Below, piece by piece: positions 51,197 to 64,000 of a stretch of 64,000 nt of DNA (position 1 is its first letter; every line of letters begins with the position of its first letter). This stretch comes from Baylisascaris procyonis (lineage: Eukaryota > Nematoda > Chromadorea > Rhabditida > Ascarididae). The notes below the pieces were generated by a model, which worked only from the letters and a program-made list of their open reading frames with translations, was not told where the DNA came from and made no database searches. The position numbers and the translations under genes are program-made. The stretch spans positions 1,550,001 to 1,614,000 of the forward strand of contig JAZARR010000201.1 in the NCBI GenBank assembly GCA_037389465.1, written 5' to 3'.

Positions 51197-51254
51197 TTTC
51201 TTTCAATACTGTAGCACAACCTATATTTCTTTCAATACTGTAACACAACCTATA
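51197..51254. repeat. 29-bp tandem duplication
   Basis: Copies start at 51197 and 51226 and differ at one base (G/A). The unit begins TTTCTTTCAATACTGTA. Confidence 0.95.
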
Positions 51255-53355
51255 CTGTAATATTACTTTCACCTGCATCGTTAGTCTTGGGGATGCAAGA
51301 AAGGGGGGGGGAGAGAGAATTGGCATAAGATGTGAAAGAAATGAAAATAGGCATGAGAGAGGATTTTGAAGAGGAAGGTAGCCATTGTAATTGTAAGCTT
51401 ATAGAGAATTTCGTTGATTATTGGGGATTAGCCGTTGAGTGTTATGCTGTTTTCTGATTCTCGGAATGCCTTCCATTATCATCCTTGTCTTATGTTCTGT
51501 AAAAACCGCAAAAATACTGTCAAATTTCATTTCCGGATAAAGGCGGGTTTCGGGGTTTTATCCCATGTCATATTCAGTTGGTGGGTTGATTAGTTAACTC
51601 GATCCATATGCTAGATTTTTGGGATTGAAAGGAGGGAGAGGATAAAGGCATTGGATAAAAATAGATTATTAGAGATGGTGATGAATTAATTGAAGTGAAG
51701 TTTTATTTTGCGTAACAATTGACTGCCGAATATGACTTTTCGTTGTTTTTTTTTTTTGGTGTCCTCTTGCAAATTTGCATTTATAATGTATTTTACGACG
51801 CCATCACATTTGCGCATATATTATGGAATGTTTGTTAGCTTTCTCTTATCAAATATGAGCCCATTTTTATGAATGTTGTCACTAAAAAATGTGAATGCGC
51901 TTTTGCGCTTTATTTCTTCGCAATTTACAAATTTCATTGATCAAATATGTTTACTTCTAAAAAAAAGCCTATCGTGCCGATTGCTATGGCATAGTTGTTA
52001 TACAATAATACATATTATAGATAATACTTATTTAATTTTTTATTAAATTTTTTTTTTTTTTTGCATTTTATAGTGATAATGTTGTAGTTTAGAATGTTCA
52101 CAAAGGAGTTGAATTAGTGTTGAAAGGAGTTTTGCAAAGGGCACTTGCCACTTAAGACATCCATCTTCGAGCACTCTCACCGATCAGAACTTGTGTAAAG
52201 ACGATCACTGGCACGTGTCTATTTTTCGCTTATTCGATCCTTTTTATTCGGTCTTTTCATATGCTCGTATCTAGTGAGGATTCAATCTTTTTTTTTTTTT
52301 TTTGTTAATAGCCTGCTTTAAGGAAGGTTTGTATTATCGCATCATCCACCAATGGCGTTCCATTGAACTAAGCCTTATTTTAGAGAACGGATGTTATGTG
52401 CTGATTAATGATAATACATTATTGATGTGTAATATTTTTGTAATATTTTATTTAAAATATTTTTGTTTTTTATATTTTTTTGCTTAAAATAGGGCTTGAT
52501 TTATGAAATGATCACTCAACGAAAATTGGCTAAAATAGGAAAAAAAGGCCTTCATTTGTCAAAAAAAAGCTTTCGTTAATATGTATATATAAATATACAT
52601 ATATCTTTTGTTTCATTATTCCAATAACTGCAAGAAATCAGCGAAAACCAAAAAGTTTTCGATATCCTTCCACTATCAGTGGCACCTATCAGTGACTTCC
52701 TAGTCTTGACTAATTTTAAAGAAGATTGAGCGATGAAATTTGGTTACTAGTTATTCAAGTTAATTTAGCCGGTATAATTTAGTTTTCAGATATTTAAATT
52801 CCTTCAATCATAATATACCTTTTTGCATCATGAATTTGAATTGTTTAGGCCATTAAAAGGGATTTTTTTCACGTGCATCGATTTTTTTTTTTCAAATATT
52901 GCCCGTTTTCGTTTGGCTGAAGTTGGTTCTGATAAAGAGTACTATGGATTTCGGAATAGAAGATAGTCATGTCTATACTCCCACATTTAGTTTATACTTT
53001 TTTTTCCAAAATCACAAAATATAACTATAAAATAACAATTTCATGCAATTTGATTCGAGAACAAAAACGAGCTGCAATTTTGAACATTATAAACTGCTTC
53101 AAGCCGCTTAGTAAGGATCGTCGACTTCAATGGCTTAATTTGAAATTGCGCTTTCATAATTACATTCATATAGCGGAAGTTTGTTTATTTGTACATGATA
53201 ATTATAGAGTTTTAGTGTTTTATGTTCTCTATAATTAATCAAAGTCGTTAATTTTTCGGTATCTTTGCATGTGTAGGCAAACCTGTATACATATATACCT
53301 GCCTAAATGCACGTGTATAATATCTGCGTTTATAGTTTTTTATATAGTTATGCAT

Positions 53356-53357
<2 letters not shown>

Positions 53358-53404
<47 letters not shown>
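53358..53404. repeat. (AT)n microsatellite
   Basis: About 23 AT units without interruption. Confidence 0.96.
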
Positions 53405-53407
<3 letters not shown>

Positions 53408-56400
53408 AGAATGTCTAGATATTTTTTAAAAAATCAATTATCAGAACATGTATTTGAAAAGATTGGAATTTAGCAATTTTTTTTTTTAAATTTATTCCCC
53501 CTCAGATGGGAATATCAGTTACTTATGACATGCGAACGACTAGTACGAATTTAGCTGACAATTTGCTAATTATTTTGCAATTTTTATTGTTAACATAGTG
53601 ACCGCAGTTGTTTTCTGAGGTGATGAATGCCCTGAGGTCAGGCAATATTGCATTCAACAAGTTATTTGTGATCAGGTAGATCAAAATTTATCAAACGATG
53701 TCTCTTCGATATTAAAGCATCATTCTTTGTTGTCTAATTTGCATATTCCTATACGTCATTGATTAATACAAGTTTTTGATTGTTTTGCATATCGATTGCA
53801 CATTAAGTAGATCATTTTCTTCTCAAAAGTTCATAATACTGAAAGGCATCGGCTGGTTTACTTTTGAGCTCGAGCTATGTGATGTAGTGTGACCTTTATA
53901 TGTGCTGTAGCTTTATTCTCAGATAAGTTTTGGTGATATTATGTTATCAAAACTTTATTAGCCGAAGGGTATTGTCTTGATAATGCTGATATGATCGAGA
54001 ACATCTAGAGTTTAGTTAAAATAAGCTTAGAAAACGTAAAGGCTTGCAAAAAAAGCTGAATTTTTCATAGTAAATATGGAGGTAACTTTGTAGATTGATT
54101 GATATAGTAGTAGTTATGTGAAGTAATAGTAGATTGGTATATAGTAATATGGATTGATAGTAGTATGTTGATGTAGAGATCGTAGATATTTGATAGTAGA
54201 TTGATGTAGACATAAATGGTAGATATAGGAATTTCTTTATTGATATAATTGATATTGGCTGATATAGACAACTTGAGGTTTGATTTTTATTGAAAACATT
54301 TTTTTCCCCATTGAAACGACCGAAAAACCACTTTGGGTTTGAAAATATTTTCGGAGTTCAATTTTTTTTTTCATTTCTCGATATTTAATAACAATGCGAT
54401 TTTTTATAGCATATGTTTTTAAGCGATCCATATTGGTGAATTTCTATTGCTTCTATTTCTTTTACATATTATTATAGAAATATTTCTATTTTCTACAATT
54501 GATAAATTAATATTAATAACGGCAATAGTTTTGTGCGATTTTAGAATTCACTTATCTGAGTGTAATAGTTTTTATTTTTTTTAATTTTTTTTTCTAAATC
54601 TATCGTTCCTGTTTTTTTTTTTTTTTTTTTTTTTGAGAACGCATTTTACAAAAAAAAAATTTTTTTCTACCACGTGAATATTTATATTCTTTTATTTTTT
54701 GATTTATTTATATTTTTTTATCAATTTTTTGTTCTCGTCATATGTCCTGACGTAATTTTAATTGTTTCATTGAATGTGAGTTTTTTATCTTTTTTCATCT
54801 ACGAATTGATGTTAAGTTCCCAAAAAATGCTAATAAACTTTTAGAAAATTATTGATAAAAATTTTTCTTTTAAAAAAAATTTAATCACTATCTAAGGGAA
54901 CCTATTTTCTTTTGGTCCTCAAAGCCTTTAATTATCTCTGTCGTTCCTCCTCGTCCGTATTCCAATTCGAAGCATTCTAATTTAGAAAATTTTTTGTTGA
55001 GAGAGTGAAAGAATAAAGGAAAAAATAACGGTGGTGTTAATTGCTTCAACCATACGGTATGGGGTTGTTTTAGAGAGCATTACGGTGTTTGTATTGCTCT
55101 CTGAGGATTCTAGTTAACAGATGAGCCGATATAGAGACATGATTGTTATTGCTTTATGCTAATGAATGAAAAGCTTTTGGTGCAGCTAGTTTATTGGGGA
55201 GATTAACAGTGTTCGATTAAAGAGAAGAGGTCCTTGTATTCCCCTTCATCGATGCTATCGGTTATTATTATGGTTGACGAATGTTGCTTTTTATAATTCC
55301 TGATGGGATGAATTTTTATATTTTCAAAAATATATTTTCAAATTTTTAAATAAATTTCTAATCATCGTTCACTTAAAAAAAAAGAAATTATTGTTGAAAT
55401 ATCTCTATTAAATTTTATTTGCAGTTTTTCATTTTTTTACTCATTTATTGAAGTCCTTTACGTGGATTTTTGAGCCTTATAAATTGAATTAAGTCACTTC
55501 CTCTCCCTGCCTTCCTCTGCCCCTCACCTTTTTCACACAGCACTATTTATGGATTTCATTCGATTATTTTATGCGTTCTTTAGCAGTCTGATTCATTGAA
55601 TTATTTCCGTTGCTTTCTCTTTTCTTTTTTTGTCTTCTCCTTATGTTCTCGCGTTTTTTCCGTTCTCTATTTTATGTTGTTCTTCACTGCAATTTTGATT
55701 TCCTTTTTTTTCTTTTTCTTTAATTTTTTGAAAATTTTCTCTATTAGCTGAAAAATATTTTTTCTAATTATTTTGGAGTTCGACTTTCGCTCATAAAAGA
55801 TCCGAAATAATGGGTGATTTTTCTAAGGTCGTAATTAGCTAAACTTAACGACGCACCACTCATAAAGCACTCTGAAAGATGCAGATTATTGACAATTGGC
55901 TTATATATATCATAGGACAGGTGGTATTAGCATGGCATCCGCATTATTGCTTTCCTTTCGGCTCGTATTGTTCGGCTTGAATCTTCTTGCTATAAGCTTC
56001 AATGAAAGCTAAGGAAGTATTGTTTGAAGCGAAGAAAACGAAATTTGAATACTGAATTGGGGGGGGGGCTGGCTGAAAGGTATTACATGATGTGAAGAGT
56101 ACGATTGTATCGTCGGGACCTTATGTAATGGGGGAGGATTGGTGTATAGGTTAGTATGTTTAATTTTATCCTCGAATAGGCCATCTGAGTTTGTACCGCT
56201 CCACTATATACCGATTCAGTTGTCTTATATCCCATTTCAGAGTGGTATTTTAAACTCACTCTCATGTAGCCACATTTGTTGCATAAGTATATGATATATG
56301 ACTGCATCTTCATTTTTATGCTTTTGACGTTCGCATAAAATATTCCCATTTAAGTTTTAAGTAAATTTTTAATATTGATCGCGATTGCTTCTATTATAAG

Positions 56401-57300
56401 TTGGAGTTGGGAACGAATCGACGTATTTTAAAGTTATTATTTTGAATGGTTGATAAAATAGTTTATGTATAGCTCATTTGGTCAAATTAAAGACTGAAGA
56501 AGAGGATAATCTTTTTTTTTTTTTTTTAAGAGAAATCAATTGTTAGATTGAATTTTAGGTGGTTTTCTCGGACAGGAAATATGGAAAGGTGCCCTATGAG
56601 TGAGATCGAGGAATTGCCTCTCATTGTTTAGAAAAAGTAATATTGGGGATTAGTACGTTTGCTTATAAATTCATAAAGCAACGTTGAAATGTTTGGCAAA
56701 TTGCATTCGGTGACGATTGTCGAGAAGCTAACATCGACATTGTATTTCTGAGCATTTTTTTACAGTCATGAAATCCGTTTGAACTGTAAGACTTACAAGT
56801 TACTGAAACAGAATGCTAGAGGGTTATGAAGTTGGGGTGAAAAGTTCGAACTGGACGGAGATGGAGTGGTAGTTCGCGAAGTTGGACTCACATCGATAAA
56901 AAGGGATATGCATATGAATGCTTTCATAGCAAGAAAGGTCGAATAAATGCATTGTTTCCAACAGAATAATTCAAGGGAAGTTCTCGGAAGCGAGATGTTT
57001 AGAAGGATGGATTCTTCTTCCTTTTCCGTTTCGATTGTTTCACCGTTATGAGCAATTTTATCTTTATCAAATGTTCTATTTATCAATTGATTTATTTACA
57101 TTTGTATATCGATTTCGGCTCACTTTGATCGTCGAATCAATAAAATTGTAGTCATGTTTTTGAGTGGAGTCGATCTGTTGCATTGTGTAGTGCTCAGTCT
57201 TGATTTCACCACACAAACATTTCAATTTTGTTACTATTTTTGAATCGTATTTACAAGTCTTTATAAAAAAACCTTCGCCGCCTCTACTTTGTATCTCTGT

Positions 57301-57347
57301 CTCCCCCTCTCTCCCTCTCTCTCCCTCTCTCTTTCCCTCTCTCCCTT
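57301..57347. repeat. CT-rich tract (CTCTCC)n
   Basis: Degenerate CTCTCTCC units. The minus-strand frame through it encodes Arg/Glu/Gly repeats, an artefact. Confidence 0.9.
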
Positions 57348-60300
57348 CGTATAATTCACTGTCACATAAGACTTGATTTTTTGAAATATTTGACAAAGTG
57401 ATAAACGATATGATTTTTAAAGTTTTACAATGAAAGGAATTGCTAGTGATAATCATCATCAATACATTTTACTGATATTGGTTACTATTAGAAGATTACC
57501 GAACTTCGTTCCCCCATCCCACCTCATCTGTTGGTTTATTCCACAATGCTTTTTGGCTATTAATGAATCGCCTATCACTATCCCTGCTAGATAATGAAAT
57601 AATTTAATGGATATCAATATAATTAAGCAATCTTCGATGTTAATCTTTATTAGTTGTATCTTAGTTGAACGTTTTTATCTATTAGGTTAATACATTTGGA
57701 TGAATTGATACGAATTGTACCTGTAGAATTTATCACGTAAGTGGAAGATCCCCCTCTATGTTTGTTTGGGATTGATTCAGAAATGTGTCCTACTTGAATC
57801 GATTTTGAAATGGTCGGTGGATTTGGCGAACGATTTTTATTCTATTTTTACCATCCAATTACAAAGGCCTTGCAGGCGATGTTAATTTATTGTATAGATA
57901 GGGGAGAGATACTGTATAGATAGTATAGATTAAGAGATGAATATTGCATAGGTGATATAGATGGAAGCAGTGTTGCGGAAACATTGCACATGGGTGAATG
58001 TATTGTTGTCTGAGGTGCAGCTAAAAGTGATAGATGTACTACTGCCTACTGCACCCTCTTCAAAGCGTACGGTACTCTACTTGATCTATATTCTTCAGGT
58101 AGATACCAAATGAATGATGCTCTATATGATTAAGAGATATGGTTGATATGGCTATTAGGGAGGCGCTTTTTATAAAAATATTATTTTATGCCGAATTAAA
58201 CAACCTTCCATGACAGGTGGTACTTGTATTATATCAACTGTTTTGTAGTAACATAAATCGTATCACATCTCATATCCGAATAACTGGAAAACAGATGTAA
58301 AACTAAGATCGACTATTGTGTGGATGGTTAAAAAGAAATGATGAAATTATTGCAGAATGTTGTTTAAATGTTTTTTTTTTTAATATAAGAATTTTGATGG
58401 TAGAATAGAATTTTTATAGTTATCGTTTTTTTCTTCCATAGGGTATTTTTAAGATGCACAAATATATTATGCAGTGGAATATTTCTTTGATGATTTACCT
58501 GCCCAGGTATTCACAAATAAGAAATATCGAAGGATGAGAGGTGTACGAGTAGGTAATCGTTTGAATTGTGAATATTTTGTTACGATTTATAAAGAAATAT
58601 TTTCTGAAGGAAATTCGAGCTTTTTTGAGTTATATTTGATACAATGAAGCCAATTACTTGCATCTATCCCACTTAGGACCTATCAATACCGTTCGTTCAT
58701 ATTCATAATATGTAATTAGCATTGGTACATATTTAAGATTGGAATTTTATTTAGATGATGTTCATTTTTTTGAATAATATTTAAATGTATTTTGAATTTT
58801 AAAGATTTTAATTAATAGATTTATATATGAGTCATCGATCAACGTTGTTAAATATTCGTTCGAATATGAATTGCTTTGACCACTCACTGTAGTGGTACTC
58901 TTAGAGAGAATGACTAAATGTTTGGATTGTGACGGCGCTTTTTTTATATCTATTTCAAAGATTGAAAATCAACTGAATGAAGTTTGCATTTTGCTACTTA
59001 GCAAGAAATCAGTTGTTTTATTGTTGAAACACTCAGGGAGGGGGGTTATGGGATCCGTCAGGAAGGGGGGAGGAATTTTAGATCTGCATATATTAGGTGA
59101 GCTAATGAATGTTTTTAATTTAATCGACATAATGCATAATATGTATGAGATGGAGGAGTTAAAATTTTTTTTTTGAGATACGTGCTATAGTTTTTATGAC
59201 TCTATATTGTGCACTAGTGAACCTAGTTTAATTGTAATATTTTCTGATATGTTGAAATATTTTTGAGTATTAAGTGAGAGTTACTTCTGCCTTCTTCAAT
59301 TAATCTTTTTCGCAAAAAGCCCTTCAATTACTATTTAAGTCATCTTTTCCATAAGGCAAGGCATTATTTTCATTATGCATATAGTTGGGCATTCAGTGAG
59401 TTAATTATTGCCCGTTTGGAATATTTGTTACCTGGGAGGAGTCGATCGATTAACGCTTGGAAAGATGGAGTGAAGATCTTGTTTGAGAGTTGTGTCAACA
59501 GATTAACGGCACTCTAGCAACTATTCGCCTCTCTTTCATAGCATCTCTTATGTTCGTTTGTTATCTTAGCGCACAGTGGTTGTTGTACTTCTTGAATGTT
59601 ACTTTTAGATTCATTTCAGGTGAGCAGAGGTGATAAAGCGATAATAGAGAGGTGATAATAAAGCGATATTTTGTAGAATGGTAATATTCACTATCAGTTA
59701 GCGTTGAAAATAGCTTTGTCATGATTTTTAGTGCGAGGAAAATTAATTGATTTTAATTAAAATTTTAAGAAATTTTTTCCTTTAGATGTAAAAAAAATTT
59801 AAGGCATAATATCAACTAAAAATGTTAACTGATTATCTTAAAAGAGTTCTGGAGATACGTATCATTCCCACAAATCAATAAGGGTGAAAGAATTGCGGCT
59901 TATCGTAGCGTGATATTTATAGTTGATCGTGATAAGTTCTCAATGAATATTTTAGCGTGCGAATATGCTCGTAGTGGCAATCGTTGATTTATTGATTTAT
60001 ATGGGAGTGATTTGATTGTGGAGAGAAATTTGCTTTAAGATTGTACATTTTCGAAGGATGGTATTAGCTCTTTTTTTAGTGATACTGGGGGGGGGGGAGA
60101 TGACTGAGCAGCGACTGCTGGTTGTGCGGGTTTTTCGCTCAATTATGGCTAAATTAGGATTGTTTCTTCTATTTTTAGGCATAGAGATTAGTTAATTAAT
60201 CCTATTTGCATCTTTTTTGTTTTGTTTGAATGTATTAGAAATTTAATGTTTAATTTAAAAATTTTAATGGTTGAATATGCAAATTTTAGAGGAATAGACT

Positions 60301-60820
60301 GTTGAATTTATAGCTTTTTTAAGATTTTGTTATTTCGGATCTCGACTTTTTATAATTTTTTTCTATAACGGAGCGGTTCTAATGATGACATACGAAATAT
60401 GAAAGTAAAATGGAAGATTTATTGGCGAATGAGTGAGACTCAAACGTTTGCTAGTGAAATTGTTGATCCGATCCCCTTATAGATGTGATATTTGTGATAG
60501 ATAGTCGTAACTCAACGAAATCATCGAGTTTAATCAACTTCGATTTGTTTCTATCTTATGCAATATGGCATGGTATCATAAATTTAAATATATTTTTATG
60601 TATGCAAAAGGATTTATTATTTCATTATAAAACGTCAGAATTTTCGTCGATGATCCTGTATTGAAAAGAAATTCATTGTAGGTTGTTCTAATGGATATTA
60701 TTCATGTGCAGATCTCATGAAGTATTGAAGTATTGCTGAATGGGCATTCTGTTCTTTGAGAGCAATATCGATGAATTATTGGTAGATTCGATATGCCGCA
60801 TCTTGTTAATGCATATTTGA

Positions 60821-60828
60821 TGACGTCA
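60821..60828. promoter_or_regulatory. CRE-like palindrome TGACGTCA just before the large exon
   Basis: A perfect cAMP-response-element core, the site bound by CREB/ATF bZIP proteins, here within ATGACGTCATCG. It ends 41 bases before the ATG at 60870. The same 12-mer occurs three more times in the window (29533, 34603, 34822). Function is inferred from the motif only. Confidence 0.4.
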
Positions 60829-60869
60829 TCGATGATAAGTTGAAAAGTTTTGTATATAAGCAAAGTAAG

Positions 60870-63134
60870 ATGCCAGGAGCTACGTCAGGTCCAACTCCAA
60901 TATTCAATAATTCGGGATTAAACGAACGTACGCGAAAATTGCAAGAGATGATTGCTGAACGACAAGCACGCCGATCTGCTTATCGTTCTCCCACACATGT
61001 GACTCGATCGAATTTGTTAGCTAAAACTCCGGCACTTATTGAGGATTCTTTCATATATAACATGTCAACGAATAACGAAGAGTTTGATGGCAATGGGGAT
61101 GTCATTATGAAGCATTCACATTCACGTGTTATATGCACACCAAAGAAGTCATTCACTGATCCACATGTGAACGGAAATAGAGAGGAACAAACATTTGGGA
61201 CGAGTTTTATTAAAACTGCACAGAGGGAGAGAGAACGAAATCCGAAACGATATTTTGGTCATTTAACGAGTACAAAATATTTGCAACAGATTTTGGCACC
61301 TATTACAGGTGATAATCAAATCACATCAACGAAAGATTCACGCAAATGTGCTAATGCAAAACGAGATGAATGCATCGAAATCACTAATTATGATAATGAC
61401 ATATGTGCCATTGTTGTACCATCCGGTTCGACTCTTGAAACGCCTGTAATTAAGGTTTCGGGACGGGGAAAAAGTTCAACAAAGGTTGCCGAATGTTTTG
61501 GCCAGTCTCATGAAGTAGTTGTAGAGAATTGCGATTTGGATAGAAGGCATCTGGAATCTGCCACGATGAAACCAGCGTCGACTGGTGAGAAAGGACTTCT
61601 GGAGCAATATGCACGAATTAATAAGAAACCAAAAACTTTTTCATTATTTGGCGATCAAAAGAAATCAAAGTCTTCAAGCATGAAGCACCTCGTCGCTGAC
61701 GAATCTCGACCCAAATCGACCGTTTTCGAGGGCTCGGTGAATGATAAAAGTATGCATAATGGTCATTCTCCAATTATGAAACGCAGCGATGATACAAAGA
61801 AGGTAAACAACACTCTATCATTGCATTCCTCAAAATCACTACTGAGCCAGCAAAAGGACAATTATATTGAAAGGATCGTAGAAGAGGATATTCTGGATGT
61901 GAAGGGAATCAAAAACGGTGAGGATAGCAGTGAAATAAGCGCTTCTTTACGACGACCTCTTATTACTGTGACGAAGGCGAGTGATTCGTCGTCGAGGGAT
62001 GATGATTCGGTGGTGACACAGATGTTGAGTGGGAAACGATTGTCAACGTTTGGACGACATTTTGTTGTTGATCATCGAAAGATTCTGCCTCCGTTGGTCG
62101 ATATGAAAGCATTCAAAGAGAGTGCTGAAGAGACGACGTTGATGCGAGATGATACCAACATTGTGAAGGTTAATAAAAGAAACGCTCGTCAGTATCGGCG
62201 TAGTCACACGACGAGCACATGTAACGGTGATGGTGATGGGATATCGGGTACATCACCGAGACGACATCTTATTGGTTTCTTGCATAGAACATCACATTTA
62301 TCTCTGACAAGTGAGCTGAGTGGCGATGCTTCGTTCTATTTAATTGGTTAGTCATAAATTTCATCTTTAATTCATCTAGTGAACAAGAGACGTCGATGAG
62401 AGGCGTATCAGGATATGGCATGTTTATTTCAAGTGGTTTGTATGATGTATGTTATTGGGTTTTGAGACCTTTCTGATTTGTCAGCTATTATTAAGGGTGA
62501 TGCATTTCTTTGATGAGTGTATGTTTTTTATTGTCGATTAAAATAAGCCAAATTTGGAAATTTTTTTTTTGAAAATATTGGTAAGCATCGAATGTTTCGG
62601 GTTTTCTAAAATTATATGGCTTGATCACTGCGTTATGTTACGATGGTGAGATGATCATAGCGAATATGTGCAGAGTTCATTGCTTCACTCTTCCTCCGCC
62701 GATCTTGTATTCCCCTTGTTTCGTTCCTTTCCATTTACTTCCCCTTCCCCCCCTCCTTCCTCCCACCTCATTATGCCACGTGATCTCTCGCGCCTGGAAA
62801 CGCGTCGACACGATCACTGGTCATCGTGTAGCGGTTTAAGATTTTCCTATAGTAAAGCAGTTTATGAATCATTACTGAATGTTTTGTCAAACAGCACATT
62901 TGTAATTAAGAAAAAAATTGAATAACTGTTTATGTTATACCATAAATGCCTGGCAATAGAAATAATATCAGATGAGTTGGAGTATGAATAAATAAATATT
63001 AAATGAAACGATAATATTTTTGTTTTTTATTTCGGGAATATTTCAGGTCATCGTGCAGGGCGACGTTTCGAAGACTCAACGATCGGATCCGAAAGCGATG
63101 CGCGTCTATTTTCAGATGACGATGATCGCTCAAG
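60870..63134 (+). CDS. Very large coding exon plus next exon: Dishevelled linker or start of a separate gene
   Basis: The frame is open 60810-62348. Exon A ends at 62346 (donor G|GTTAGT, phase 1) and joins 63047-63134 (acceptor TTTCAG, ends phase 2 at GTAATT). Reading one: it continues dsh exon 6. Acceptor candidates at 60876 (CCAG) and 60888 (TCAG) both give the required phase 1; no PDZ exon precedes it; and the end (RRHLIGF..TSEL, then STIGSESDARLFSDDDDRSR) parallels the Dishevelled stretch before PDZ (RHLAGY..SEL..SDEED). That would insert about 490 Ser/Lys-rich, disordered residues. Reading two: a separate first exon from ATG 60870 (AAG before ATG), since neither acceptor has a pyrimidine tract. 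Its start (NERTRKLQEMIAERQARR) recalls the anillin N-terminus. Coding status is firm; identity is about even between the two. It runs off the window end. Confidence 0.88.
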
Positions 63135-64000
63135 GTAATTATATATTCTAAATACAGTATTCACTTATTAATTATAATACTGTAGTGTTGCGAAAAAAAA
63201 TGCAGTGTTCTTATGTCATCATGTCGATTATGCGCTTTTGGAAAGGTTATAGTCATCAAAAAATATTACAATTTCATCTCTGCCATTATTCGTTTCTTCA
63301 AGCATCTCAACTTAAATTCTCGCAAGAGGGCGATGCATTATAGTATTCTTTCTGTTATAGGTTTTTCTTTAACTTTTATGCTGGGATTGATCTCTCTATT
63401 TATTTGCTTTCGTTTTCCTCTCCCACTCTTCCGTATGTAGGTGGTTGGTGGTACGAACGAGGGGGAGGGGAGGATTATACGATGAGAGAAGGGTGTGAAT
63501 GATATCTTCATTGGGAGTGCATAACGTAGGCAGTTCCAAAGAGCTGAGCTTTGTTCGTATGAATTGTGATCGCTTCGGATCGGACCAAATTAAACGACAT
63601 TAAGAGGTGAATAGTATAACTAAAATGGGTAGTCTGACGTTTTAACTCATAAAGACATGATCATATGCCGTACAAATTGGAAGCTTTATTTGTTTTTTTT
63701 TTTTGAAATGTTTGAAACTTGAAATTTTTAGATGTTATAAATTGAAAACTAATCGAAATAACGGGTTTTTTCAACTCTCCGAATAGAGTACCTCTCAGAA
63801 ATTTCAGTACTACGTAGTTCTACATTTCCTTCATGAAGTTTGTTGAGTGAAACTTTTTTTATTTTGACTTACAAATGGAATTGATGGCTACACGTATCTA
63901 TTGAATTAGTTTAATATTTACTCTTAGCATTCCTGCATATGGAAAATTTTCTGTTTCGGCGAATCGAAGCGTGGAGGAGGGGCTTAAAGATAGAGAGAAG
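63135..64000. other. Intron sequence to the window end
   Basis: Follows the donor at 63134. I see no further exon. The 75-codon frame at 63213-63440 is hydrophobic and A/T-driven and not supported. Confidence 0.5.

Larger units (their letters stand above)
48230..60869. other. 12.6 kb without a proven exon (dsh intron 6 or intergenic)
   Basis: The donor CAAG|GTTTGT at 48229 opens this region. Just inside it, 48274-48465 is open in the same frame as exon 6, and 48512-48832 is GC-rich and open on both strands (85 codons + from 48557; 76 codons - from 48739). I could not place either in a consistent splice chain. The remainder is A/T-rich with simple repeats, two short tandem duplications and G-run islands. 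I searched for PDZ- and DEP-like readings and saw none. For a region where other introns are 0.2-4 kb, this gap is exceptional. Confidence 0.5.

Noticed and set aside
52969..53238. 89-codon frame in the 12.6 kb gap
   Set aside because: A/T-driven composition, no splice sites, no resemblance to PDZ or DEP.

Overview
The window is AT-rich, intron-rich metazoan DNA and almost certainly nematode. Most introns end in TTTCAG or a close variant, the nematode acceptor consensus. Coding exons of 60-250 bp are separated by introns of 0.2-4 kb. Four multi-exon genes can be assembled with every splice phase in agreement. The exact species is not determinable by eye; a parasitic lineage outside Caenorhabditis is my impression only.

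Layout. 1-2.2 kb: AT-rich, no firm gene. 2.2-4.8 kb (+): four-exon gene for an uncharacterised cysteine-rich protein. 6.7-7.3 kb (-): two-exon Ly6/uPAR-fold, probably GPI-anchored protein. 7.6-7.8 kb (+): weak exon candidates. 10.4-19.8 kb (+): complete nine-exon Wnt gene, 358 residues, closest in wording to vertebrate Wnt4. 20.5-20.7 kb (+): an orphan terminal exon. 22.8-27.6 kb (-): five-exon PRR5/Protor (mTORC2 subunit) gene, 269 residues, tail-to-tail with the Wnt side. 27.6-42.6 kb: gene-poor, with simple repeats, small duplications and a few unproven exon-like blocks. 42.6 kb to the window end (+): Dishevelled 5' exons with a full DIX domain (42.6-48.2 kb), a 12.6 kb gap, then one very large coding exon (60.87-62.35 kb) and a short exon that looks like the Dishevelled acidic stretch before PDZ. 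PDZ and DEP are not in the window.

Functionally, a secreted Wnt ligand and the cytoplasmic Wnt transducer Dishevelled lie about 23 kb apart on the same strand, with an mTORC2 subunit gene between them. The points most worth following are: (1) a 37-bp hairpin in the last Wnt intron whose only non-Watson-Crick positions are G-U pairs; (2) a perfect 38-bp inverted repeat in a PRR5 intron; (3) the large exon, which either inserts about 490 residues into Dishevelled or begins a separate gene; (4) two interchangeable, same-length Wnt signal-peptide starts; and (5) an excess of the palindrome TGACGTCA, mostly as ATGACGTCATCG.
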